This document shows positions 1-10,841 of a stretch of DNA of 64,000 nucleotides, piece by piece. The notes beneath the pieces are model-generated. The model searched no databases and was not told where the DNA came from. It worked only from the letters and a program-made list of their open reading frames with translations. Every line of letters begins with the position of its first letter. The first letter of the stretch is position 1. A program made the translations under genes and the position numbers. This stretch comes from Calamus simplicifolius (Eukaryota; Streptophyta; Magnoliopsida; Arecales; Arecaceae): the NCBI GenBank assembly GCA_900491605.1, contig UESW01004575.1:286093-350092 (forward strand). The letters are read 5' to 3'.

Positions 1-137
1 ACCAGGGCAAGGAATGCTTGTGCAATGAAAGAGTGTGAGGTCAAATATATCATATGTTCAAAGTAAACGCATGGAGTGTGAGCGTAGTGTAGAGTAAATG
101 TTGGAATGTGAAAACTTGATAGGTAATTGCTTCGTTT

Positions 138-1121
138 GAAGCACCGAGCTCTACCATATTTAAGGGCAACCCAGAGTCATTCAAATGGAGAGCGAAGTTG
201 GAGCATGCATATGCATGCATATGTATTTATTTCTGCCTATATTTGTGGGAAATAATTCAGTTTTTTGTTAGGAATATCCTCTATATCAATCGTAAGTTGA
301 TTGTATACCAATAGGTGCTGGAATGGTACTGCATTGGATGCTTTCTTGAAAGTATGATTGTTTTTTAAATTATTATACTGGTTTTGAAGACATTGGTAGT
401 AGTATTACTTTTTTTCCCCTTGAAGATGAAGCATTTGAACCATGGAAACAGAAGGGGTTGACATAGTGTGTTTTGATTGGAGCTAACAGATCTTTTATTG
501 TTATTTTCTTGATTAATCAATCAATCTACGTGCTTAAACTGTAAAAATGCTTGAGGTAATCCGTACATTACTTTTCTTTCGAGATATTATCGTGCACATA
601 ACGTCAGACATTCATAATTGTCATATTTTATAAGCTAAAATATACTTTTAATCCTCAAAGTTTCATTCAAAATTCATTTTGATCCTTAACCTTTAATTTC
701 AATTGTTAGAGTTTAATTCCGATATTGCATTTATAATGTTGGATCAATTAAAATTGATGGTATTATTGATATATCATTTTGTCTGCCAGTTTACACGTTT
801 GTGTAATCGTAATTTCATGAGAAATCTGAGACAAGTGATGAACCTCAAGTCTCGAATGACCATAATCATGGCAATCCTTCAACACAAACATCTCCATCAC
901 ATACTGCTCCTCGTTCAGAGTCTCTGGAAAAATGATTAACATTTTCTTCTTACATTTGTATCAGTTCCTTCAATAGAAATTTTGCTATAAATTATCTTTC
1001 TCTGTGTTTATTTTCTCTATTACAAGCCTTTGTAATTACTGTTCCAGACACAGTACGCCACAAAATGTTGGACAACATGCCTTCTTTTATTGAACATTGC
1101 AAGAGATATATGATGCGGTAG
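138..1121 (+). other. Exon-like scraps of an unrecognised host gene (weak)
   Basis: Three short stretches read like protein but have no complete gene structure. At about 138-212 a frame contains FKGNPESFKWRAKLEHAY. At 813-936 an open frame is rich in Ser, Thr, Pro and His (EPQVSNDHNHGNPSTQ). At about 1048-1121, after an AG acceptor, a frame contains HKMLDNMPSFIEHCKRY and ends in TAG. No canonical donor closes the second stretch and I do not recognise the protein. These may be terminal exons of a gene that begins left of the window, decayed exons, or chance. The rest of the interval is AT-rich with no other signal. Confidence 0.2.
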
Positions 1122-2720
1122 ATGTTCTGTGGTACCTAGTGCATTTTAAACGGTATTTGCTTGTTCATTTCAATAAATAATCACAGGTTTGAGCATTAAT
1201 TTATTGTTAAATTGTTGTATTGCATCCATTTCTTTTGCACGAACTCACTTAGAGAAACAGAAATCATGAACTAAAATGCTGGCAGAGGGGAGGAAAAGCT
1301 ACAGAAGAAGCATTTGACTTTCATGCTTTGCTTTTGTTTTTCATTTTGTCTTATCAAAATGTGTATGTAGAACTGATAAAAGAATGAAAAACTAGAAATG
1401 AAGTCGTTTAGTACATAAGCTATTTGGAAATGCTAAATATGGACTGTAAAGAGTAGAGAAGGCAGTTGATAACTGGGTTGTCTCCCCTATTAGTAATATC
1501 CAATCATGTGATGTTGGATAAGCAATTGCATAAATATATTGAGAGGACTAGCGTTTGTTTAAACATCCTTTGTGCCGTCAGTTGTTTCTGTCACAACCTG
1601 ATGGTTAGGTGATCGATCAAAAGATTTCTTGAAAGATACTTCCTTGATGTGTACTGGAGGTGCAGTTTGATGCGTTGAATCTATTTGTGCGTGCCGGTTT
1701 AGGTCTGCTCTGATTTTGAGTATGTTGTCTTGAGATGCATGGCTGCTGAGGTCGTCGTAGTCTTAGACGTGAGCAGTAAAACTATAAGATACGTGGATTT
1801 AAATATGCCATCCAACTTATAATCAGTCGAAACTCCCTCATCTAGTACTCAGTTTGGTGAGGCTAGGGTAGTGTAAGTTGTGCCGTCTTACTTGAGCATG
1901 AGTCCTACCTCTTGCTATGGCAAGGTTGATATTTATTTTCCATGATATCTATTTTGTTCGTCTACATTGCCTCATTGAATCAGGAATATTATTTTGATTT
2001 ACAGAGAGTACCGTGAGGTAGGGCTTAAGAACAGTTGTTACTGTCACAAGTCTAGAAGAAGCACGGTGAAGAGAATGAATCAAGTCCAGGGAGTTGAAAA
2101 AATTCTCTTGCTTTATTACACACTCAAACATATGACATAATAAATATAAAGAAAGCATCTGTAACTGGTAAACATTTGTAGCCTTATTTCAAGTTTTCAA
2201 CAAATTTCATACCAATTATGAACATGATGTTAGCACTATTAGAGGTTTTTTTTTTTCCAAAACAAAAGAGAAAGAACAATGAATGCTATACATGACAAAA
2301 ACATTTTAGCATGAATTAAAATTGTTCACAGATCAAACTTCATCATGTTAAATTTACTATGCTAGCCGGTTATCAGTTTTGTGTAGGGATTAGTATCTGT
2401 GTGACATCCATACCAGCCAATAAATATTAAATCTGAGTCAATATTTATCACTCCAATAAACATGGTACATCCTAATTCATAATGATACAAGCTCATGCCG
2501 CTTGTGCTTGTTCCGGGACTTTAAAGGTAATGATCTTAGGTTCTGGGTTTGTTATCTGAATTTCTTCATGTTTTTCTCATCAAAAAAAATGATTTTTACT
2601 CATTTATATCACTGATTTATATCACTGATTTTGGTGTTCCCCTGTTTCAGTTTGCTCACAGGGAATGCATACAGACATGGTGTAATGAGAAACACTAACT
2701 AATGCTTGTGAGAAACTTAG
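1122..2720. other. AT-rich non-coding stretch
   Basis: No convincing coding frame is visible on either strand. I looked for the N-terminal part of the downstream cyclotransferase (its GSLxW substrate loop and catalytic Glu region) and did not find it. The stretch is probably intron or decayed intergenic DNA. Confidence 0.5.
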
Positions 2721-3135
2721 ATACATGGCTTCACCAGACACGAGGACCAATAAGAATTACCTGGGACCAGCACCAATAGAAGAGATGGCCAAGTACATAA
2801 TTTTCATTATAAATTTGCAAGTTCATACTTGCTTGATTTGTGATAGGAATTAATGTGCATCTCTTTTTTTGATATACAGACAAATCATCCTGGCTGAAGG
2901 ACCATCTGGACCCAACAGGGACTTTGTCTTCCATCTCGAAGATGCATTAAACCAATTGGGTGAGTTCATTTCAGTTCTTTATGCTAGGTGTCATGTTGAT
3001 GTTTCTTTTTTTTCTTTTTTTTTGGATACAATTATATTTTCTTTTTCAATTCGTGTAGGATGTGAGGACTCGCATGTCAGGGATGTTGCCAATGCGGTCC
3101 GGAAAATTCTCTTTGAGATGAGGAATGGTTCATAA
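2721..3135 (+). CDS. Gamma-glutamylcyclotransferase, ChaC type, last three exons
   Basis: Plant ChaC-type (GGCT2) enzymes cleave glutathione or gamma-glutamyl peptides to 5-oxoproline in the cytosol. Three exons with consistent phase can be read: about 2721-2792 (MASPDTRTNKNYLGPAPIEE), 2880-2959 (AEGPSGPNRDFVFHLEDAL) and 3059-3135 (CEDSHVRDVANAVRKILF, stop TAA). Introns have GT donors at 2793 and 2960 and AG acceptors ending at 2879 and 3058. The NKNYLGPAP and GPSGPNRDF blocks are hallmarks of the family's C-terminal third. The N-terminal exons, with the substrate loop and catalytic Glu, are not visible in the 2.7 kb upstream. This is either a gene with remote 5' exons or a C-terminal fragment. 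The visible exons are undamaged. The first acceptor (AG at 2719-2720) is the least certain boundary. Confidence 0.8.
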
Positions 3136-4463
3136 GTTGGATACTTGGCATTTTTTAAATTAAGCACCATAGAATACTCAGTTACATAATGTGCTTGATT
3201 ATTTATTTCTGTAACTTCAGTTGGGTCACTATAATAATAATACACTGTACCAGATTTTGTGGTGGTAAATGCTCGTGTTTTTAACCCTTTCTGAACTTGT
3301 CGAATGGCACCTGCAAGAGGTACTCAGCTATGCAGGTGAAGTGCTTTTTCTTCCCTCTTAAAACATAGTTCCCTGTTAAAACATCATCCATGTTGTGCTA
3401 AAAGATGATCTGCGTTCTCTCTATTGTTACAATACACTTATTCCTTTGTGAGTTTAACTTCATAGAAAAATGAAACGTGACTTCAGCTTAAATGATTTAT
3501 GAAAACCTCTTCATTTATTTAAGTGTGTTATGCAGAACTGCAGAAACTTCCTTTTCTTGTCTTCTTCTCGTAGTCACTTCAACTGTAGCTTCTTTTGTTT
3601 CATCTATTCTGAATTACTTATCCAATATACTACTCTATGACCAAAACTCTGTTTCTCTTTTAAATTCGCCACCTAAAAATATTCCCTAAAACAGAATATC
3701 CCTATCCATCCAAACAACCAGCTGATCATACATCTTCCTTATCCAAAAACTCTATTCTTCCCGTGCAATATAGAACTCCATAGATAATGAAACATGCCTT
3801 CAGCTTAAATGATTTATGAAAACCTCTTCATTTAGTTAAGTGTATTATATAGAACTGCAACTTTTGTTGTACTATTGCCAATCAATACGAATTTGGAAAA
3901 TAACAAAGAGGCCCACCTCTTATATCTTGTACTTTTGTTGCAAACTGCATCTTAATAGGCTGCATATGGCATGGATCACTTCCATAATATTTCATCCACG
4001 TAAAGTAAAAGAATGGCCGAACTACTAGGTGAGGTTTGGACAGTATTGTGTGATTAAGGTCAAATGTTCTACCTTTTATATTGGGTCATGGTCCCACCAA
4101 CGCAAGGAGACGCCCCAGTGGCTCTCTTTGGTTTCACAAATTCTTGAATTTTTTGTAATTATTTAAATTGCAATATGTAAAAGATAAGAACGCTTAACTT
4201 GTAAAGCATGTTAAACACATTGGAATAGTATCCATTAAAAATACAGTGATCAAATAAAAAGTGCAATGATCAAAGAAATTGTGTTCTTTTAGTTTTAATT
4301 AGAACCTTGCAATCCAGATGTTATATTGCTTTGACCAAATGTGTGTTATTTTAAAAAGTGATGATTTTAAAATAAATATTAGTTTTATATTAATATTTTA
4401 TTTTTTTTATATTTTGCTTTTGTCTGATGATTCATTTGAGACAAATTTTATATTTTATTTTTT
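3136..4463. other. 3' flank, AT-rich, with an internal direct repeat
   Basis: This is the downstream flank of the cyclotransferase exons and has no coding signal. About 85 bp at 3462-3545 recurs at 3780-3863 in the same orientation with a few differences. The shared core begins CAGCTTAAATGATTTATG. The segment between about 4380 and 4463 is strongly AT-rich. Confidence 0.6.
3462..3863 (+). repeat. 85-bp direct repeat pair, 318 bp apart
   Basis: The copies at about 3462-3545 and 3780-3863 share CAGCTTAAATGATTTATG followed by AAAACCTCTTCATTTA and an AAGTG(T)..TAT..AGAACTGCA tail. They probably reflect a local duplication or two remnants of one small element. Confidence 0.7.
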
Positions 4464-4795
4464 TTAGGGCGGGTGGTGGGCGTGGTGGTGGGTTGGGGGG
4501 TTATTGTTTTTTTTTAGAGAGGGGCGCGGCGTGGGGGTGGGGTGGGGGGTGGGGTTGGGCTGGGCCCGTGGGTTGGGTTTTGGATTGGGGTGGGGGCGGG
4601 GGTTGGGAGGGGGGGGGGTGTGGGGTGGGGTTGGGCTGGGTTGGGTTGGTTTGGGGGGGTGGGGGTGGGTTGCGTGGGGGGGGGGGCGGGGGGCGGGGGG
4701 GGTGGGCGGCGTGGGCTGGGCGCTGGGGGGGGGGGGCGGCGGGGGTGGGGTTGGGCTGGGCGCGTGGGTTGGGGGGGGGGGGGGGGGGGGGGGGA
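4464..4795 (+). repeat. G-rich, C-poor low-complexity tract with G-quadruplex potential
   Basis: About 330 bp are almost entirely G with T, including many runs of four or more G and one uninterrupted G run of over 20 near 4770-4794. The long glycine/tryptophan and proline frames in it are artefacts of composition. It abuts the CACTA-type end that follows and may be the element's interior or an expansion at its edge. Homopolymers this long are prone to sequencing and assembly error. Confidence 0.85.
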
Positions 4796-4977
4796 ACATT
4801 GCCGATGCTTTTTAAAGCGTCGGCAGTTTTACCGACGCTTTGAAAAGCGTCGGCAAACTTCTTCTCCACCCTCTTTCTAACAACGCTTTTAAAAGCGTCA
4901 AAAGGCTATATTCCGACGCTAAAAAAGCGTCGGTAAATAACATAAAAGCATCGTTAAAATTAAAATTTACTGTAGTG
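4796..4977. mobile_element. CACTA (En/Spm-type) terminal region, non-autonomous remnant
   Basis: Several small palindromic subterminal motifs occur (GCCGATGCTTTTTAAAGCGTC, GACGCTTTGAAAAGCGTCGG, GACGCTAAAAAAGCGTCGG). The block ends in TTTACTGTAGTG at 4966-4977, the reverse complement of a CACTACAGTAAA terminus. The same motifs follow a CACTACAAC terminus at 58,372, which supports the family assignment. No transposase and no clear opposite end are visible. The 3 bp after the end are CGT. Confidence 0.65.
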
Positions 4978-5363
4978 CGTGGACGACCCCATTATCAGCA
5001 ACTACTTTTTATTTTAAAAAAATACAAAAATATCGTAGCAAAACCCATCTTTTATAACTCGCCGTTAATTCATTGGAAAAAGTACGTGAACTTTGGTTAC
5101 TTTAGCTACATGAGTTGGGTGTATTGAAAATCTAGTGTATTTAAATATTTAAAAGTTTTTTGACTTGATAAGTACATTCCTTTATTGACCTCCGCATCAA
5201 TGGCTTTTTGTTGCTAGGGGGTGAAGCTTCTTTTCTTTTGGCGGATAGATTGGTACATCGAATCAATATTGAGCTTATGAGTATTTACCTTTGAAGGGAT
5301 GCTGGGCATATCCCATACTGATTAGACGAAGACATCTGCATTCGCCCATAAGAAGGTGAGGAG

Positions 5364-5933
5364 TTAATTCTTCATCTCCAAGGGAAGAAACTCACCAAGC
5401 TGCACGATCTTCCTAGGGTCGTCCCCTAATGGGTAGGATAATAAGTGCTCGGCTGACTCACCCCTTCTTTCAGATTCTCTAGGGTCGAGCAGCATCGGAG
5501 TCAGTAAAGTCACCATCCCCTGAGGGCTGAGAGCCATATGATAGCATATTTGCATAGGATTTTGCTCCCCACGCATATCGTCAATCCCTCCACTAGTGGA
5601 GAATTTCATGAGCAGGTGCTTGGTAGATATCACTGTGTCCAAGAGGTTTAAACCCAGTCTGTCGAGTATGACATTGTATGCAAGAGGTACTCGGGCCACT
5701 AAGAATTTCATGAGGATAGTGCTCTGACACGGTGGCGATCCTGCCATGACTGGCAGGATAATTTCACCTTCTACTCTCACTGAATCTCCGGTGAAGCCAA
5801 CCAGAGGTGTGGTCACCGATTGTAGGGAGTTGGGAAATAAATTTATCCAAACAAAAGCATAATAGGTAAGGATGTCTGCTGAGCTCCCACTATCTACTAA
5901 TATTCTTTTTACAGGATGCTTAGTGATCATCAT
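5364..5933 (-). pseudogene. Retrotransposon aspartic protease segment
   Basis: The 189-codon frame opens with a retropepsin active-site block (ILVDSGSSADIL), followed by PLVGFTGDSVRVEG and the second-half motif YNVILDRLGLN. This is the usual layout of the protease in Tat-type Ty3/gypsy polyproteins, which cuts Gag-Pol into working parts. The frame runs on toward reverse transcriptase but meets a stop near 5364. It is part of the truncated element at 5150-7620 and not a host gene. Confidence 0.75.
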
Positions 5934-6006
5934 AGAGACGATTACGCTATCATCATTCAGATTGGCCCCCCTGCTAACTCCCTTTCAGAAAAAGGGATTA
6001 CATTTT

Positions 6007-6640
6007 CTACCCCCTCATCCCCCCTTGGTTTCTTCGAAGATGAGGCTGTTTTCCATGAAAGCATGTCCACCATCCATTCTGTTGGAGTATTATCAATGTT
6101 GGCCTGAACAGGTGAAGGCCCCATAAGAGCTGGGATGGCTGGAGGCCCTTCCTTCTGGATAAACTTTCTGAGGTAACCCTGCTGGATGAGCTCCTCGATG
6201 GCATACTTTAGATTATGACAATCTTCAGTATCATGACCATAATCTTTGTGGAAGCAGCAATAACGACTCCGGTCGTGGGCGGTGCCTATCCTCAGAGGGA
6301 GAGGGCGCTAGAGATAAGACTCGCCTTCAATCTCCATAAGAATATGAGATCTGGGGGTAAGGAGAGGTGTGAAGTTCTCTTCTCTGGGGAAAAGTTTCAG
6401 CATCGATTGTCTGGTCGGCACAGAGGTTCAGGCTTCTTGGGGGGTCCGCTTGGCTCCAAGCGGACCGGTCTTTTACTAGGCCCTCTCTCTGTTCCTCTCC
6501 GAGTGAGATCAGCTTTGTCAGCGCAAATATATTTCTGTGCGTTACTTAAAAGCTCGGTGTAGGAACTGGAAGACTTCTTGTCCAATGAATAGGTGAAGTA
6601 AGAGGGATGGAGTCCTCGCTTTAGGGCCAAGGGGCCACAG
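6007..6640 (-). pseudogene. Gag C-terminal segment with zinc-knuckle-like motif
   Basis: In the minus frame around 6169-6260 the protein reads CCFHKDYGHDTEDCHNLK followed by EELIQQGYLRKF. This is the C..C..H..C pattern seen near the end of Tat-type Gag proteins. The surrounding frame is interrupted and switches between readings, so it does not join cleanly to the gag core at 6698-7125 or the protease at 5364-5933. Confidence 0.65.
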
Positions 6641-6697
6641 CATCATCAAGGTGGTAGACCTCGAGGGCCGCCGTCTTGAATCGGACCATAAAATCCT

Positions 6698-7125
6698 TCA
6701 AAAGATCTCATTTCTTCTGCTGAACGGGAATAGACTGTCCGCTATCCGAGGAATCTTTCGGTAAGCATCAAAGTGTCCTAAGGAAGCTTTTTCCAACTGT
6801 CGAAAGGAGTTGATGCTACATGGGAGAAGACGAGAATACCAAGTATGTGCAGCCTTCCGGAGGGTAGCAAAGAAAGCAATACATAGAAGGGCATCAGTTG
6901 CCCCTTGAACTTGCATGAGAGCTTTATAACTCTCCAGATGATCCAGTGGATATGTAGTGCCATCATAAGGATACATCTGGAGAAGACGAAACCTGTGAGG
7001 AACAAGCTCTTCCATAATCCAGCGGGTGAGGGGTGGATGAGTGTCATAATCCCCCCTGATTGATTATCAAGTTTCTGACTGAGCTCCTCCAACTGCCAGT
7101 CTTGTTTCTTTAAACGCCTCTCCAT
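6698..7125 (-). pseudogene. Retrotransposon Gag core (retrotrans_gag type)
   Basis: Two overlapping minus frames together give a Gag capsid core: YDGTTYPLDHLESYKALM, then TDALLCIAFFATLRKAAHTW and YSRLLPCSINSFRQLEKASL. This is the pattern of plant Ty3/gypsy Gag. A frameshift near 7015 separates it from its N-terminal part, which contains a short coiled region (ERRLKKQDWQLEELSQKLDN). It is the first gene segment of the truncated Tat-like element. Confidence 0.7.
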
Positions 7126-7689
7126 CTGGCAATTAATATCCTCGCTCGTTGATTTAGAAGACGAATGGGGAGAGTGGTGGTGATGGCGGTGTGTCCGCCT
7201 GGGCTCCTTTCCTGTCTATGTTTGGAGGACGGGCTACTCGAGTGGCGGATAGAAGACCGCCATATTTTGGAAGTTTCTTGGTGGTGGTGCCTGAATGGAG
7301 CATGACGATGGCGATACTCCTTTGGAAAGGGTCTTTTGTAGGTAGATTATTGACTGGTCGGGGGAGCTATAGCAAGTGGTATGGGATACCCGGGTAGCTG
7401 CTGAGCAGCCACCGGCTGCTGCCCTTGCTACTCATGGACTGCCTCAACAAGAGCTTGGATTTGTTGGGTAAGAGTGGCCGGTTATTCATAGGGAGTAGAT
7501 AAGACTGATGGTGAAGAGAGAACAGGGGGATTAGCTTTTAGTTGCTCGGCGTAGGGGGAATGCCCCCTAGTATAACTGGCAGAAGCCTCCTAAATATGTG
7601 TCACCACCATTGTTGTTCAAAAGAGGGCAAGCTTGTAGTTTAGAGTTATAGAGTTATCCTTTTCTGGTCAGCACCGCCGCACGCCCCCC

Positions 7690-9095
7690 TTTCTGGTACA
7701 CCAATCTGATGATGCCTGATCATCTTAAGCTTACGTCCTTGAGTGTCAGTGAACGGGCTGTGACCTTGCCGAAGAAGCTTTGCCTCAACTCCGAGATCTG
7801 CAAGAAGTCTTAGGGATCAGATATTCCAGTAGGAACCTTTTGACGCTCAAGTTAGTGATCAGAATTATAGCCGTGAGCTTGAAGAAGCTTGAATGAGAGT
7901 TAGAAAGAGGATGAGAAAATTTTCTAAGTGTTTGCTTCAGTGCTCATACCTTGGTCAGGGGTCCCTTTTACCTGTTTTGTTGCTGCTTTGGGTCTACGTG
8001 GCTTGCTGGATAAGATTGGAATCTCATGATGAGCCATGATTATTTGCCAATGGAATGTCAAAACTAATGGGGTTGGATTTATGCTATCTGGGTGTATGGT
8101 ACTTTATGGCAGATGATCACCTTTCGATACTTATTTGGCCAGAGTCATTAAAACTTCATAATGAATGATGACTTTTTAAATTTGTCTGATCCGAGCAATT
8201 AAAGCTTTATGATCGATTATGACTTCTTGGGCTTGTGCCAGAATCAATAGATTTTGTTTTATTAAACATAGTTTGTCTTATTAGATATATATGAATCAAA
8301 GATGACTGGCGGGCATGTCCTTGCCAAAAGCGAAGGTTTATTTGGGAAGCCAATAGTTGAGTTCAAGGATGAAAGGGAGATGAGGTCACTTTGTGAATTG
8401 AGACCGCCTAGGAGCCGAGGCTGCCTAGGAGCCGCTTATGAGTTGGGCCGCCTTTGGGCCGCTTTGTGAACTAGGGCCGCTTAGGAGCCGTCTATGAGCT
8501 GAAGCTGCCTCTAGGCTGCTTTGTGAACTGGGACTGCCTAGGAGTCGGGGCCACTTAGGAGCCATCTATAAGCTAGGACTGCCTATGGACCGCTTTGTGA
8601 ACTGGGCCCACCTCTGAGCCGCTTGTAAACTAGGGCTACCTAGGAGCCGCCTATGAACTGGAACCCTCTTTAGATCACTTTGTGATCTAGGGCCGTTTAG
8701 GAGCTGGGATTGCCTAGAAGCTGAGGCTACCTTTAGACTGCTTTATAAACTTGAGCTGCTTAAAAATTGGGATCATCTCTATGCCGTTTTGTGAATCAGA
8801 GCCACTTAAAAGCTAAAGCCATTTAAAGCTGCCTATGTGCTGGGACGGTCTTTAAGCCGTGAACGGTCCTTACCGTTACATAATTTTAACCGTTAATTTA
8901 CGTTTAACTCTTATCAGCCACATCCCTCGGATCCACCAGTATCGTTCCGCTAAGTTTCAATTAGGACAGATGGATGGCACTTCAAAGGCTGTCAGCATTA
9001 ATATATCTGAGGCCCTCTCTTTTTTGAGGACTTAAATAAGTAGCACCACCTTGTCAAGGTCAACAACGTGGGTGGGGATGGAAATATATACCCCA
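7690..9095 (-). repeat. Probable LTR of the Tat-like element, with internal ~60-bp tandem repeats
   Basis: This GC-richer block lies just upstream (minus-strand sense) of the gag remnant. From about 8380 to 8860 it has a degenerate array of units such as GGAGCCGCCTATGAACTGG and GGGCCGCTTTGTGAACT. Its far end, GGGTGGGGATGGAAATATA near 9070-9090, resembles Tat-type LTR starts read on the other strand. I cannot fix exact termini or a PBS, and no second LTR is present for comparison. Confidence 0.5.
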
Positions 9096-9269
9096 AATTT
9101 TAAATTAAGCTTTCTCATGATGCTTGCATGCCTATGATTACGACTTAGCATTCTTATATCTTTCCTTCCACTCTTAGAAACCCTTTTCAAAGGTTAATTT
9201 TTATTCTCAACTGCTTTCACTTCTATTTCTCTCTATGTTTAACTATCTCTGCAATATAAACAAATTGAT

Positions 9270-9420
9270 AAAGCATGGTTTAGACGGGACATGCATCCTT
9301 AGTAATGAAATTTAAAGATATAGTTTAAAAGAACATGTAAAAAAACATAAAAAATAAGATGTTAGGCCAAATTCATTTCCCTTTTTTCAAAAGAAAAAAT
9401 GCTATTTAATCGATTACAAA
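9270..9420 (+). repeat. Dispersed repeat, copy 1 (other copy near 56,690-56,830)
   Basis: The sequence TTTAAAGATA..GTTTAAAAGAACATG and AAAAATAAGATGTTAG, then AAATTCATTTC, is shared in the same order with about 56,680-56,830. It is an unnamed dispersed repeat with no coding content. Confidence 0.6.
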
Positions 9421-10288
9421 AATGCCTGCAAAAATAAGATGTTAGGCCAAATTCATTTCCTTAAATCTATTGAAGCCTTTTTGAAACAGAGCCAAAGCAG
9501 GGTTGAAATCAAAATATACACTGCGATAGCCATTGACAACCAACCGGTGAAATCAAGGACGGTGGAAGGATGTAAATAAAGGGAGAAGAAGAAAGAGGAC
9601 TCATCGGCTTGATTTAGTCGCCGGATTTGAGGAGGAGAACGACAAATCTCGGCTGACTATCGGCGCCCTAAAACAGAGCATGGCATAGAAAGGAATGGAG
9701 CCATAAAAATAGTATTTAACCATTTTGTACCATCTCAGGCATCAACCTTCATTCGATCTTTTTCCTGATCAAATTTTTTATATCATTAATTTTTTTTCTT
9801 TTCTCATCTTGACCATATGGTCACATTTGATGATATATAGAAGCCAGAAGACAAACTTCACCCTCGCCTACCCTGGCTTTTCGACGCTGGCTCCAAGAAG
9901 TAAAATGGGAGATGTTATTTCCATCGGCCTCTTGGATTAGCGATGTAATCAATGTTTTATGGACAAATATAATGTTATTATTTATTTTATAAATAATAAT
10001 TATTTAAAATTATTTATTTAAAAACCAAACTTTACGTATGATTAGACTATATATTGCAAGTATAATTAAAAATAAAATTTGATATAATTTTTTTTTAATA
10101 TTAATAAAAAATAATATATGATTATATTAGATTTGAAAGTATAAAGAGTATTATGTAAAAAATGAATAAATTTAGCAATTTGTTTAAAAAATGTAATATA
10201 GAAAAATGTAATAAATATTGAAAATATTTTTTAATACATAAAGGTATGAGGAAATATTTTTTTAAGTATATTAGCTAACACTTTATTG

Positions 10289-10290
<2 letters not shown>

Positions 10291-10320
<30 letters not shown>
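10291..10320. repeat. (TA)15 microsatellite
   Basis: Fifteen uninterrupted TA units lie in an AT-rich stretch. Confidence 0.95.
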
Positions 10321-10323
<3 letters not shown>

Positions 10324-10702
10324 AATGAGCCTATTATTTATTTCATATGCTAACTTTTTTCATAGTGATGTGATTATTTTTCTTCCTGCCATTCTTTTCT
10401 TTATCCATCCGCATCAAAATTGATTACCAATGGAAAACTAAGTCAAGAAGCACTGCCATTCCAGCCTATGGTTGCTTGCTTTTTTTTTATTTATTTTTTC
10501 AATCTCCTATGGCAGTTATTTAAGGTCAAATCTTTGATTTTAAAATCACATTTAAAGATATATGAGTTGACAAGCCAACCCACTCGGAGAAGTAAATTTA
10601 AAAATACAATCAGATATTTAGAATCTCAACCATTTACTTTCACGAAAGCACAAAGCATCGACGAAAAATATAATCATATTTTATATCTCATTCTTTGGAC
10701 TT

Positions 10703-10841
10703 TAATGTCATATCGCCTTCTCAAATAGCTTCGCCATGAATAAACAACCGAATCATGCAAGTGGATGTCGCCTTGGGACTTGAGGTCTTCTTCTTCTTCT
10801 AAAGCTGATGATATTAGAGCTGTAGGGATTTGATGGATGTT
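10703..10841 (+). repeat. Duplicated segment, left part, interrupted by the chromovirus
   Basis: The stretch starting AATGTCATATCGCC and running through GTGGATGTCGCCTTGGGACT to GATTTGATGGATGTT matches 32,018-32,165. The match continues across the retrotransposon at 21,310-21,470. Together they are an older segment split by the insertion. The last five bases, ATGTT, are the left target-site duplication. Confidence 0.85.

Larger units (their letters stand above)
5150..7620 (-). mobile_element. Truncated Ty3/gypsy element, Tat-like gag-protease-RT start
   Basis: Read on the minus strand, the order is gag core, CCHC-like knuckle, aspartic protease and the first residues of reverse transcriptase. 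The RT start near 5165-5330 reads MPSIPSKVNTHKLNID and QKKRSFTP, resembling the pre-RT segment of Tat-type elements. Homology stops near 5150, so most of pol and the 3' LTR are missing. Several frame changes are needed, so it is inactive. The LTR-like block at about 7690-9095 lies on its upstream side. Confidence 0.7.
9096..10702. other. AT-rich intergenic DNA
   Basis: No coding signal is visible. The segment at about 9270-9420 is shared with about 56,680-56,830. A (TA)n microsatellite lies at 10,291-10,320. A moderately GC-rich patch at 9540-9700 could be an old 5' gene flank, but no gene follows it. Confidence 0.6.

Noticed and set aside
4427..4880. Several overlapping long Gly/Trp and Pro-rich frames
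   Set aside because: They come from the G-rich tract; overlapping frames on both strands are equally open, which is a composition effect.
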